This document shows positions 1 through 5,261 of a DNA stretch of 5,261 bases, one piece after another. This DNA comes from an uncultured Deinococcales bacterium (GTDB taxonomy: Bacteria > Deinococcota > Deinococci > Deinococcales > Trueperaceae), in contig CALGZD010000166.1 of assembly GCA_937934635.1 (NCBI GenBank), positions 1 through 5,261 of the forward strand, given 5' to 3'. Position numbers and translations under genes: made by a program. The notes beneath the pieces were generated by a model. That model was not told where the DNA came from, searched no databases, and was given only the letters and a program-made list of their open reading frames with translations. Within the stretch, counting starts at the first letter, position 1. Every line of letters starts with the position of its first letter.

Positions 1-1130
1 AGGTCTAACTCAGGATCAGGATCAATGTAGTTTCTAGTTGGTGGTAAAACACCAGTATGCAATGCTTGCACCGTAGCAATTGCCTCAATGCCACCTGCTG
101 CACCTAGCATATGCCCAACCATAGACTTGGTACTTGAAATTGGTGGACACGTATCTTTTTCACCAAACAGTGTCTTGTAGGCAAGCGTCTCGTTTTTGTC
201 GTTAGCTGGGGTGCTCGTACCGTGAGCATTGATATAATCAATCTTATCTGCATCAATCTTGGCTGATTTAAGCGCCCAATTTACACAACGTACTGCCCCT
301 GCGCCACCTGGTGCTGGTGAGGTGATGTGGTGTGCATCAGCACTGGTTGCATAACCAACCACTTCTGCATAAATTCTTGCACCTCTTGCTTTGGCATGTT
401 CATATTCTTCAAGCACAACAAGTCCTGCACCTTCACCTGCGATGAAACCATCTCTTGAAAGACAAAAGGGGCGACTAGCTGTTTCTGGACTGTCATTGCG
501 AGTAGACATCGCTTTCATATTTGCAAAGCCACCCACACCCATTGTGGTGATACTTGCTTCAGTACCGCCAGCAATCATAATATCTGCCTCACCACGCTCA
601 ATCACTCGGTAGGCATCGCCAATAGAACCTGAGCCTGAACTACAAGCAGTAATGACTGCACTGCTTGGTCCTTGCATACCGTGTCGCATAGATACATGAC
701 CACTTGCCATATTTGGAATGAGCATCGGGATAAAAAAAGGCGTCGTTCTAGATACATCTCGTTCAAAACGAATTTTTGATTGTTTTTCCCAGATTTCTAT
801 ACCACCGATGCCTGTACCCAAAATTGCCCCAGAGCGCTCTCCTGCTACTTCATCAGAGCTTAGACCTGCATCTTCAATTGCTAGGTCGCTGGCAATAAGC
901 GCAAGCTGAACCACTCGGTCCATGCGCTTGGCCTCTTTTTTATCAATATAATCGGTGATTTCAATATCAATTTCGCCAGCCATGTGACAATCTACTTTGT
1001 CTGCAATAGGGTCAAACCGTGTGATATGACGAATACCATTTTTAGCTTCGTGTTGGGCCTTCAAAAAAGTTTCAGCGCCAAGACCAATACAAGACACTGG
1101 TCCAACACCTGTAACAACGACTCGTTTCAT
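1..1130 (-). CDS. fabF: 3-oxoacyl-ACP synthase II (KAS II), C-terminus cut by window edge
   Basis: This elongating condensing enzyme joins malonyl-ACP to a growing acyl-ACP in the cytoplasm. About 376 residues are in the window; the family usually has about 410-415, so only the last 35 or so, including the GFGGTN region, are missing. The frame is open throughout. It starts MKRVVVTGVGPVS, a normal KAS N-terminus. The active-site residues fall at exactly the E. coli FabF positions: Cys163 in ITACSSGSGSIG (codon 642-644), His303 in NAHGTSTP (codon 222-224), Lys335 in SSTKSM and His340 in VGHMLGAAGG (codon 111-113). The spacing between the two histidines fits FabF rather than FabB. The ATG at 1128-1130 is preceded by AAAGGAG (1137-1143) with a 6-nt spacer. 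It follows acpP but is separated from it by an intrinsic terminator, so it probably depends on its own promoter or on read-through. The family call is very secure. Confidence 0.97.
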   Translation of the reverse strand, partial: MKRVVVTGVGPVSCIGLGAETFLKAQHEAKNGIRHITRFDPIADKVDCHMAGEIDIEITDYIDKKEAKRMDRVVQLALIASDLAIEDAGLSSDEVAGERSGAILGTGIGGIEIWEKQSKIRFERDVSRTTPFFIPMLIPNMASGHVSMRHGMQGPSSAVITACSSGSGSIGDAYRVIERGEADIMIAGGTEASITTMGVGGFANMKAMSTRNDSPETASRPFCLSRDGFIAGEGAGLVVLEEYEHAKARGARIYAEVVGYATSADAHHITSPAPGGAGAVRCVNWALKSAKIDADKIDYINAHGTSTPANDKNETLAYKTLFGEKDTCPPISSTKSMVGHMLGAAGGIEAIATVQALHTGVLPPTRNYIDPDPELD

Positions 1131-1245
1131 CGAGAACTCCTTTAGACTCAAGGAACAAACAAGAGCCTTTAATTATGAATAATAGTTTAACCCGAACACC
1201 ATGAGCATTTGACCTGATTTTAGACACTTTTGTCACACTCAATAA

Positions 1246-1272
1246 TTTATACTCAGTCCAATTTTCTTGCAA
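1246..1272 (-). promoter_or_regulatory. possible fabF promoter
   Basis: Reading the minus strand, TTGCAA (1267-1272) and TATAAA (1246-1251) are separated by 15 bp, or TTTGCA by 16 bp. They lie just after the acpP terminator and before fabF, where a separate promoter would be expected. The spacing is shorter than ideal and the -35 box matches poorly. Transcription would begin near 1239, leaving a leader of about 110 nt. This is inference from position and weak motifs. Confidence 0.3.
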
Positions 1273-1280
1273 AAAAGCAT

Positions 1281-1315
1281 AAAAAAACAGCTATAGGGAA
1301 ATTTCCCTATAGCTG
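1281..1315 (-). terminator. Rho-independent terminator downstream of acpP
   Basis: Bases 1288-1315 form a perfect 28-bp palindrome whose half is CAGCTATAGGGAAA. It gives a stem of up to 12 bp with an AATT loop. On the minus strand the stem is followed directly by seven T residues (1281-1287), the classic intrinsic terminator form. On the plus strand no T run follows, so it works for acpP transcription only. It starts about 40 bp after the acpP stop codon and separates acpP from fabF. It probably ends an abundant acpP transcript and may also protect its 3' end. Confidence 0.9.
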
Positions 1316-1356
1316 CCGTAAAAAACTAGTTAAAACTTCTACTTAACGTGAACTAG

Positions 1357-1593
1357 TTAACGTGAAGCTACGAACTTAACAGCATCGCCTACAGTAGCGA
1401 TACCTTCTGCTTCTTCATCACTAATTTCGATGCCGAATTCATCTTCTAGACCCATGATTAGCTCAACAACGTCTAGTGAATCTGCACCTAAGTCGTCCAC
1501 AAATGATGCAGTTTCAATAACATCACCCATATCTACATCTAGCTTGTCTGCTACTACTTCTTTGATTTTTGCCATTACTTCTTGTTCAGTCAT
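1357..1593 (-). CDS. acpP: acyl carrier protein
   Basis: ACP is the small acidic cytoplasmic carrier that holds every FAS II intermediate as a thioester on a 4'-phosphopantetheine arm. The 78-residue product is of normal length (E. coli 78 with Met) and very rich in Asp and Glu. The motif DDLGADSLD (residues 33-41) contains the attachment serine, Ser39 (codon 1477-1479), followed by the recognition helix [22 protein letters not shown]. The ATG is preceded by GGAGGT (1599-1604) with a 5-nt spacer, one of the best ribosome binding sites in the window, as suits a highly expressed protein. It follows fabG after 237 bp and ends in front of a strong terminator. I see no good sigma-70 promoter in the leader, so a separate promoter is likely from position but not shown. 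Identity is very secure. Confidence 0.98.
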   Translation of the reverse strand: MTEQEVMAKIKEVVADKLDVDMGDVIETASFVDDLGADSLDVVELIMGLEDEFGIEISDEEAEGIATVGDAVKFVASR

Positions 1594-1768
1594 GATTGAC
1601 CTCCATACTTATTTTGCATTTATGTGCATATTTTATGTCTGGTTTTTGCTAGATTCTATACCTTTTGCCTGACCTCACAGACAGTTTAACAATCTTCTTC
1701 GTTATAAAAGGGAGTGAATTTAGAGCTCGAGCCTTCCAGAATCGTCTTTCAACAGGTGTTAACGCCTA

Positions 1769-1793
1769 GTATAGCTTTCATGTATAGCTTTCA
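1769..1793. repeat. two tandem copies of a 13-bp unit
   Basis: GTATAGCTTTCA occurs at 1769-1780 and again at 1782-1793, a period of 13 bp with copies identical over 12 bases. A weaker relative (ATATAGCCGTTAC, 1799-1811) follows, out of register. Next to it lies an imperfect palindrome, AGGTGTTAACGCCT (1754-1767). All lie between fabG and acpP. The rest of this 237-bp gap (1594-1830) has the acpP ribosome binding site and no other gene or clear terminator. Function is unknown. Confidence 0.6.
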
Positions 1794-1830
1794 CACTAAT
1801 ATAGCCGTTACACATCGATATAAACCTACT

Positions 1831-2580
1831 TTATTGCATCACCATGCCACCGTCAACGGTTATTGTCTGCCCGTTGATGTAGGCAGCCCTATCACTTGCT
1901 AAAAAGTAAACCAAATGGGCGACTTCTTCCGCTTCCCCAAAGCGACCTACAGGAATACGACTGATATAGCTCTCTTTGAGCTCTTCAGGTAGTTCTGAAG
2001 TCATATCTGAGCGGATAAAGCCAGGCGCAACGCTATTCACTGTCAAACCTTTTTTAGCCACTTCTTGGGCTAAGGCTTTGCTAAAGCCTATCAAACCAGC
2101 TTTTGCGCTAACGTAGTTAAGCTGACCTGCATTACCCACAATGCCAACAACAGAGGCGATATTGATGATTCTGCCCCATTTGCTTTTAAGCATTCCTCGT
2201 AGTGATGCTTTACTTAAGTGGAAAGCACTTGAAAGATTTGTATCAATCACGCTTTGCCATTGTTCTTCTTTCATACGCATCGCTAGACCATCATTGGTAA
2301 TGCCAGCGTTGTTAACAAGGATATCTAAACCGCCAAATTTGTCTTGAACGGCTTTGATTAGAGCTACACAGGATTCTGAGTTGCTTACATCTGCTTGGAA
2401 GGCAGCAGCAGTGCCACCCGCAGCTTCGATGGCTGCTACGACTTCTTCGGCTGGACCAGATGAGTTTACGTAGTGAACAGCTACATTATGTTGACCATCT
2501 GCAAAGCCTAAAGCCATTGCGCGACCTAAGCCACGGCTCGAGCCTGTCACTAGCACTGTCCGATTCATATTCTCACTCAT
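1831..2580 (-). CDS. fabG: 3-oxoacyl-ACP reductase
   Basis: FabG is the NADPH-dependent short-chain dehydrogenase/reductase that reduces 3-ketoacyl-ACP to 3-hydroxyacyl-ACP, the first reduction of each cycle. The 249-residue length fits the family (E. coli 244). The cofactor-binding turn TGSSRGLG is at residues 12-19 and the structural motif NNAG at 90-93. The catalytic set is Asn115, Ser143, Tyr156 and Lys160, the last two in YVSAK. It ends with the typical ITVDGGM region. The start ATG at 2578-2580 overlaps the fabD stop codon (ATGA) and is preceded by AGGAGG, so the first Met is favoured over Met5. Overlap with fabD implies translational coupling. FabG belongs to a large family, but the position between fabD and acpP makes this assignment firm. 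Confidence 0.97.
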   Translation of the reverse strand: MSENMNRTVLVTGSSRGLGRAMALGFADGQHNVAVHYVNSSGPAEEVVAAIEAAGGTAAAFQADVSNSESCVALIKAVQDKFGGLDILVNNAGITNDGLAMRMKEEQWQSVIDTNLSSAFHLSKASLRGMLKSKWGRIINIASVVGIVGNAGQLNYVSAKAGLIGFSKALAQEVAKKGLTVNSVAPGFIRSDMTSELPEELKESYISRIPVGRFGEAEEVAHLVYFLASDRAAYINGQTITVDGGMVMQ

Positions 2581-3485
2581 CCTAAAACCTCCTGTAAAGA
2601 CGCCATATCCGTTACGCTTGCAGCATCTGACCCTTTAACATTGCGTTTCATAAGTCCAGTAAGCACCTTACCAGAACCAAATTCTATATATTTTGTAACA
2701 CCAAGCGCATCAAGCTTTTGCGTAAGTTCTATCCAACGCACTGCCCCTGTAACTTGCTCTTCTAAAAGCTTAGCTATGTCTGACTCGGAAGCAATAATAT
2801 CCGCCGTTACATTTGCTAAAACTGGAATGTTCATAGGTGAAACATTAATAGCTTGTAAATCTTTAGCCAAACGCTCTGCTGCTGGTTTCATCAACGAACA
2901 ATGAAATGGCGCAGATACGCTTAAAGGCACAACCCTTGCACCAGCTTCTTTTAAGGCATCATTGGCTATGCCAACTGCTGCGGCAGCACCTGATATAACA
3001 ATCTGTCCATCAGAATTTAGATTAGCAATTTCGACAACACCTTCAGTATTAGCACATACTTCAGCAATAGCTGCTTGATCTATCTTCATCACCGCAGACA
3101 TTGCACCTTCACCCTCAGGCACTGCTTCTTGCATATACTGCCCACGCTTGTTTACGAGTTTGATGGCATCTGAAATATCCAATGAACCTGATGCTACATG
3201 GGCACTAAATTCACCCAAACTGTGTCCTGCTGCATACTGTGGCAATTCTCCACCAGCTTCTTTGTAGGCAGCAAACGCGCTACTTGCTGCTGCAACCAGT
3301 GCAGGTTGTTGATGCGCTGTTAGTTTAAGACTGTCTTCTGGACCTTCAAACATAAGTTTTAAAAGCCCTGGCATGGCAGCTTCAGCTTGTTCAAGTACTG
3401 CTTTTGCTGCTGCACTATTGTCATAAAAATCTTTTGCCATGCCGATAGCTTGTGAGCCTTGACCTGGGAATAATGCTGCTATCAA
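2577..3485 (-). CDS. fabD: malonyl-CoA:ACP transacylase
   Basis: FabD moves malonyl from CoA to ACP, making the extender substrate for all FAS II condensing enzymes. The 302-residue product is close to the family norm (E. coli 309). It begins MIAALFPGQGSQ with oxyanion-hole Gln9. The nucleophile Ser89 is in GHSLGEFSAH, Arg114 in NKRGQYMQ binds the malonyl carboxylate, His195 is in SAPFHCSLM, and Gln244 corresponds to E. coli Gln250. The initiation codon is TTG (3483-3485): no in-frame ATG or GTG lies between it and the upstream TGA at 3513-3515, and the distance to the FPGQGSQ motif is typical. AAGGA (3495-3499) sits 9 nt upstream. The stop overlaps the fabG start. A 367-bp gap full of repeats separates it from fabH, so it may be transcribed separately or be attenuated. 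Confidence 0.97.
   Translation of the reverse strand: MIAALFPGQGSQAIGMAKDFYDNSAAAKAVLEQAEAAMPGLLKLMFEGPEDSLKLTAHQQPALVAAASSAFAAYKEAGGELPQYAAGHSLGEFSAHVASGSLDISDAIKLVNKRGQYMQEAVPEGEGAMSAVMKIDQAAIAEVCANTEGVVEIANLNSDGQIVISGAAAAVGIANDALKEAGARVVPLSVSAPFHCSLMKPAAERLAKDLQAINVSPMNIPVLANVTADIIASESDIAKLLEEQVTGAVRWIELTQKLDALGVTKYIEFGSGKVLTGLMKRNVKGSDAASVTDMASLQEVLG
2588..2593 (-). promoter_or_regulatory. ribosome binding site that sets the fabG start
   Basis: A full AGGAGG lies inside the last codons of fabD, with a 7-nt spacer to the first fabG ATG. It supports the start that overlaps the fabD stop by 4 bp, against the internal Met5. Confidence 0.85.
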
Positions 3486-3499
3486 AATAATCCGTCCTT
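3483..3499 (-). promoter_or_regulatory. TTG initiation codon and ribosome binding site of fabD
   Basis: The frame upstream of the TTG reads two ATT codons, then CGG, GGA, GAA, AGT, AAA, TAT, TTT and a TGA stop. ATG and GTG are absent, so TTG is the only standard start. AAGGA at 3495-3499 is 9 nt away. The two ATT codons (3486-3491) would be very rare starts and would lengthen the protein by only one or two residues. Confidence 0.8.
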
Positions 3500-3556
3500 C
3501 ACTTTTATAAAATCAATCTTGTGCTTTTGAAGGCATCATTTTAAAAGCTAAAATCT

Positions 3557-3621
3557 AATCCCCCTTAATAAAGGGGAGGCTTTAGGATTCCCCCCTTATC
3601 AAGAGGGGGGCTAGGGGGGAT
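3557..3621. repeat. GC-rich palindromic repeat, copy 1 (shortened)
   Basis: It runs from AATCCCCC to GGGGGGAT over 65 bp. The core GGCTTTAGGATTCCCC is shared with copy 2. Its left arm lacks 10 bases (TCAATCCCCC) present in copy 2, while its right arm is 4 bases longer (CCCCCCTTATCAAGAGGGGGG). The two arms are still inverted relatives and should form a stable stem-loop on either strand. Confidence 0.85.
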
Positions 3622-3642
3622 ATGCTCTTCAAACTAAAACCG

Positions 3643-3713
3643 AATCCCCCTCAATCCCCCTTAGTAAGGGGGAGGCTTTAGGATTCCCCTTACTAAGGGG
3701 GGCTAGGGGGGAT
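3643..3713. repeat. GC-rich palindromic repeat, copy 2 (full length)
   Basis: It is 71 bp with the two arms in inverted orientation around the centre GGCTTTAGGA. The left arm contains CCCCCTTAGTAAGGGGG (3656-3672), itself an inverted repeat, and the right arm contains CCCCTTACTAAGGGG. Each arm can thus fold alone, or the two arms can pair with each other. There is no T run after the stem on the minus strand, so it is not a standard intrinsic terminator. Confidence 0.85.
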
Positions 3714-3740
3714 ACGCTTTTAACATTCATGGCAAAACTG

Positions 3741-3783
3741 CCTTTACATAAGTAAATCCTTTACAACTGACGCTGTAAAGGAT
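3741..3783 (-). other. hairpin with two alternative pairing partners, downstream of fabH
   Basis: ATCCTTTACA (3756-3765) and TGTAAAGGAT (3774-3783) form a perfect 10-bp stem with an 8-nt loop. The 8-mer CCTTTACA is repeated at 3741-3748, so TGTAAAGG (3774-3781) can pair with either copy but not both. On the minus strand the stem is followed by TTACTTATG, without a real U run, so terminator activity would be weak. It lies 70-110 bp after the fabH stop. The stretch between it and fabH (3784-3852) is AT-rich and shows nothing else. Confidence 0.55.
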
Positions 3784-3852
3784 GAATAGGAAAATTTGTA
3801 CTGAGTTCAATAATAATTACACGAAATTGAGTGTACTCCAAGCTCTAAGCCA

Positions 3853-4839
3853 CTAGTGCAATCCACCCCAAGTCAACACAGAAGATGACCAAGTTAAACC
3901 CGCACCAAAAGACACTAAGAGCAGATTATCTCCTTCATTGATACGATTATCATCAAGTGCATGTTTAAGCGCTAACGGGATTGTAGCTGTGGAGTTGTTA
4001 CCATAGTAAGGTGCAGTAACAACAACTCGCTCAGGTGGTAATTCTAGGCGCTGTCTTGCAGCTTCAATAATACGTACATTCGCCTGATGCGGTACAAAAA
4101 GTGATACATCATCTACAGTCATGCCTGCTTTTTCAATCGCCTCAACCGTTGCATTTTTCATAACACGAACTGCAAACTTGAAAACTTCACGCCCATTCAT
4201 ATAGGCTTTTTCAGCAAGAGGGGTGCCATCTGGCAACAAGCCTCCATTTGCTTTAGCATGTAAATGCTTACCACCTGAACCATCAGCTCCAAGCACCATA
4301 GATTTAAAGCCAAAGGGTGCTGGTACAGCCTCGACAATGCTTGCCCCTGCGCCATCACCAAAGAGCACAGCAGTATTGCGGTCGTTCATATCAATAATTT
4401 TTGTAAGTACCTCTGAACCAATCGCCAGAATCTTTTTGGCATGACCAGATTCAACATAGGCCTGAGCAACAGACAGTGCATACATCCAGCCAGGGCAACC
4501 AGCTAACAAATCAAAGGCTGCTGCCTTGAGCTTAAAATGGTCTTGAACCAGTGCTGCAGTGGCTGGGAAGTAAGCATCTGGTGCTGCTGTACCTAGAATC
4601 ACCATATCAACACCTTCGAGCACATTGTCACCATGCCTAGCAATCAGGTCTTCAACTGCCTTAATCGCTAAGTACGAGGGAAATTCATCGTCTGCTGCTA
4701 TATGTCTTTGCTTGATACCTGTACGTTCGACAATCCATTCATCAGATGTATCTAAAAAGCTTTCAAACTCAGCATTTTTCATAATGCGCTCAGGCACATA
4801 AGTACCAAGCGCTGTTAAACCCGCTTGTAATTTGGTCAT
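3853..4839 (-). CDS. fabH: 3-oxoacyl-ACP synthase III (KAS III)
   Basis: FabH starts fatty-acid synthesis by condensing an acyl-CoA primer with malonyl-ACP. The 328-residue length matches the family (E. coli 317). The catalytic triad is visible: Cys115 (codon 4495-4497), His251 in VPHQANVRI and Asn281 in YYGNNSTA. Other family marks are TSDEWIVERTGI (31-42), the glycine-rich FGDGAGA (160-166) and the C-terminal FGAGLTW. The cysteine sits in AGCPGWMYAL, where E. coli has AACAGFTYAL. Proline next to the nucleophile may affect the primer pocket, but primer preference cannot be read from this. The ATG (4837-4839) has AAGGTGAG (4849-4856) 9 nt upstream and a strong promoter before it. plsX, often directly upstream of fabH, is replaced here by an exporter gene. 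Another KAS III-like synthase is conceivable, but the cluster makes FabH by far the best call. Confidence 0.96.
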   Translation of the reverse strand: MTKLQAGLTALGTYVPERIMKNAEFESFLDTSDEWIVERTGIKQRHIAADDEFPSYLAIKAVEDLIARHGDNVLEGVDMVILGTAAPDAYFPATAALVQDHFKLKAAAFDLLAGCPGWMYALSVAQAYVESGHAKKILAIGSEVLTKIIDMNDRNTAVLFGDGAGASIVEAVPAPFGFKSMVLGADGSGGKHLHAKANGGLLPDGTPLAEKAYMNGREVFKFAVRVMKNATVEAIEKAGMTVDDVSLFVPHQANVRIIEAARQRLELPPERVVVTAPYYGNNSTATIPLALKHALDDNRINEGDNLLLVSFGAGLTWSSSVLTWGGLH

Positions 4840-4894
4840 AGGTAAAAACTCACCTTCGAAAATACATATTAATCACAAAAAATAGATATGGTGA

Positions 4895-4923
4895 ATTATA
4901 CCACCGATTCTCTTATTTGTCGC
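4895..4923 (-). promoter_or_regulatory. sigma-70-type promoter of fabH with extended -10
   Basis: On the minus strand a perfect -10 box TATAAT (4895-4900) is preceded by TGG, giving the extended -10 form TGnTATAAT. GCGACA (4918-4923), sharing the GACA half of TTGACA, lies 17 bp upstream. Transcription should start near 4888, giving a leader of about 49 nt before the fabH ATG. A short inverted repeat, GGTG...CACC (4890-4905), covers the -10 box and could bind a repressor, but its arms are only 4 bp. Confidence 0.75.
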
Positions 4924-4959
4924 TATCAAAATTCTTCTCTGGTTACAATATTAAAGCTA

Positions 4960-4987
4960 TTGTGTATTTGTAAATGTAAAAACACAA
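4960..4987 (-). terminator. weak stem-loop just after the exporter gene
   Basis: TTGTGTATTT (4960-4969) pairs with AAAAACACAA (4978-4987) with a single mismatch and an 8-nt loop. It begins 1 bp after the exporter stop codon. The stem is AT-rich and no U run follows it, so it is at best a weak terminator. Confidence 0.25.
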
Positions 4988-4988
4988 G

Positions 4989-5261
4989 CTATCTAAACAG
5001 TGATATTGCTGTATTTAGGCCCAAAGCTATAAAAACCGCACCAGTAAGCCACTTCCCCACTTGCATCGCCAACTTACGAAAACTTTCATGCCTATTTAAC
5101 CACTGCTTTAAAAAGGCGAAAAGTAAACCAATACCAGCATCTACAGGAAAACCTACAATAATAGCAACGATACCTAGATTGAGCATTTGCAAGCGAACAC
5201 TGCCAAGAGTTGGGTCTACAAATTGAGGTAGTAAAGCTAGGAAAAAGAGCATGGCTTTTGG
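4989..5261 (-). CDS. LysE/RhtB-family amino-acid exporter, N-terminus cut by window edge
   Basis: Ninety C-terminal residues of an inner-membrane exporter are present; whole family members have about 200-210, so more than half lies beyond the right edge. The visible part starts PKAMLFFLALLPQFV, the conserved (N)PKA...FFLxFLPQF signature of the LysE/RhtB family. Three hydrophobic stretches follow: one over MLFFLALLPQFV, one over LGIVAIIVGFPVDAGIGLLFAFL, and one over LTGAVFIALGLNTAISL. A polar loop (KQWLNRHESFRKLAMQ) separates the last two. Family members export amino acids such as lysine, threonine or homoserine lactone; the substrate cannot be told here. The Met at 5250-5252 is internal, not the start. 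Its relation to the fab genes is probably only neighbourhood, because fabH has its own promoter. Confidence 0.85.
   Translation of the reverse strand, partial: PKAMLFFLALLPQFVDPTLGSVRLQMLNLGIVAIIVGFPVDAGIGLLFAFLKQWLNRHESFRKLAMQVGKWLTGAVFIALGLNTAISLFR

Larger units (their letters stand above)
3541..3723. mobile_element. candidate non-autonomous palindromic element (MITE-like), two units in tandem
   Basis: This block begins with TTAAAAGC (3541-3548) and ends with its exact reverse complement GCTTTTAA (3716-3723). CATT flanks both ends directly (3537-3540 and 3724-3727), as a 4-bp target duplication would. Inside are two head-to-tail units, about 3541-3632 and 3628-3723, each containing a C-run/G-run palindrome. 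It encodes no protein. Its base composition, with runs of 4-6 C or G, is unlike the rest of the window. The boundaries are short and partly AT-rich, so chance is possible. An alternative view is a REP-like sequence amplified locally. It lies in the fabH-fabD transcript path. Confidence 0.55.

Noticed and set aside
1223..1234. GACACTTTTGTC as an operator upstream of fabF
   Set aside because: The arms are only 4 bp and it matches no lipid regulator site I can recall, such as FadR or FabR.
1072..1272. Same-strand reading frame of 66 codons overlapping the fabF start
   Set aside because: It starts with TTG without a ribosome binding site, resembles no family I know, and overlaps the start of fabF in another frame. 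It occupies the probable leader of fabF.
1430..1672. Plus-strand reading frame opposite acpP
   Set aside because: It is a shadow of the highly conserved ACP gene on the other strand.
1725..1732. GCTCGAGC palindrome upstream of acpP
   Set aside because: An 8-bp self-complementary word is expected by chance in a sequence of this length and nothing extends it.
3504..3525. TTCAAA-16-TATAAA as a fabD promoter
   Set aside because: Transcription would begin near 3497, inside the fabD ribosome binding site (3495-3499), leaving no usable leader.
3557..3713. CRISPR array
   Set aside because: Only two copies exist, each is itself an inverted repeat of 65-71 bp, the spacer is 21 bp, and no cas genes are present.
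3557..3713. Intrinsic terminators for fabH formed by the GC-rich palindromes
   Set aside because: The stems are strong, but no T run follows them on the minus strand, so they are listed as repeats and not as terminators.
4888..5226. Plus-strand reading frame of 112 codons opposite the exporter gene
   Set aside because: It is antisense to the conserved LysE/RhtB coding sequence and covers the fabH promoter. The protein shows no recognisable features and no good ribosome binding site.

Overview
The window is a type II fatty-acid synthesis (FAS II) cluster. All five fab genes lie on the minus strand and are read from the right end to the left: fabH, fabD, fabG, acpP and fabF. The right edge also holds the 3' end of a LysE/RhtB-family exporter gene on the same strand. 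FabF runs off the left edge. The catalytic residues of FabH, FabD, FabG and ACP are all present, as are those of the FabF part inside the window, so the cluster looks functional and not degraded.

Layout in transcription order: exporter 3' end (5261-4989); a short gap with a strong fabH promoter (extended -10); fabH (4839-3853); a 367-bp gap holding a hairpin with two alternative partners and two tandem copies of a GC-rich palindromic repeat (3541-3723); fabD (3485-2577, TTG start); fabG (2580-1831, 4-bp overlap with fabD); a 237-bp gap with a 13-bp tandem repeat; acpP (1593-1357); a clear intrinsic terminator (1281-1315); fabF (from 1130 off the left edge).

The genes form one pathway. FabD loads malonyl onto ACP. 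FabH condenses an acyl-CoA primer with malonyl-ACP. FabG reduces the 3-ketoacyl-ACP. FabF extends longer chains. ACP carries every intermediate. The dehydratase, the enoyl reductase and plsX, which often precedes fabH, are not in the window. fabD-fabG is tightly coupled, while acpP sits between its own long leader and a strong terminator, which suits a protein needed in large excess over the enzymes.

The organism is a bacterium of moderate GC content (low forties per cent by eye) with good AGGAGG-type ribosome binding sites. The gene order is common to many phyla and the proteins alone do not let me name a genus. C-run/G-run palindromic repeats of this kind are familiar from several bacterial groups, including cyanobacteria and some gammaproteobacteria, but that is weak evidence.

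I see no undescribed gene system here. What deserves a second look is non-coding: the paired palindromic element between fabH and fabD with possible terminal inverted repeats and a 4-bp target duplication, the alternative hairpin next to it, and the small tandem repeat upstream of acpP.
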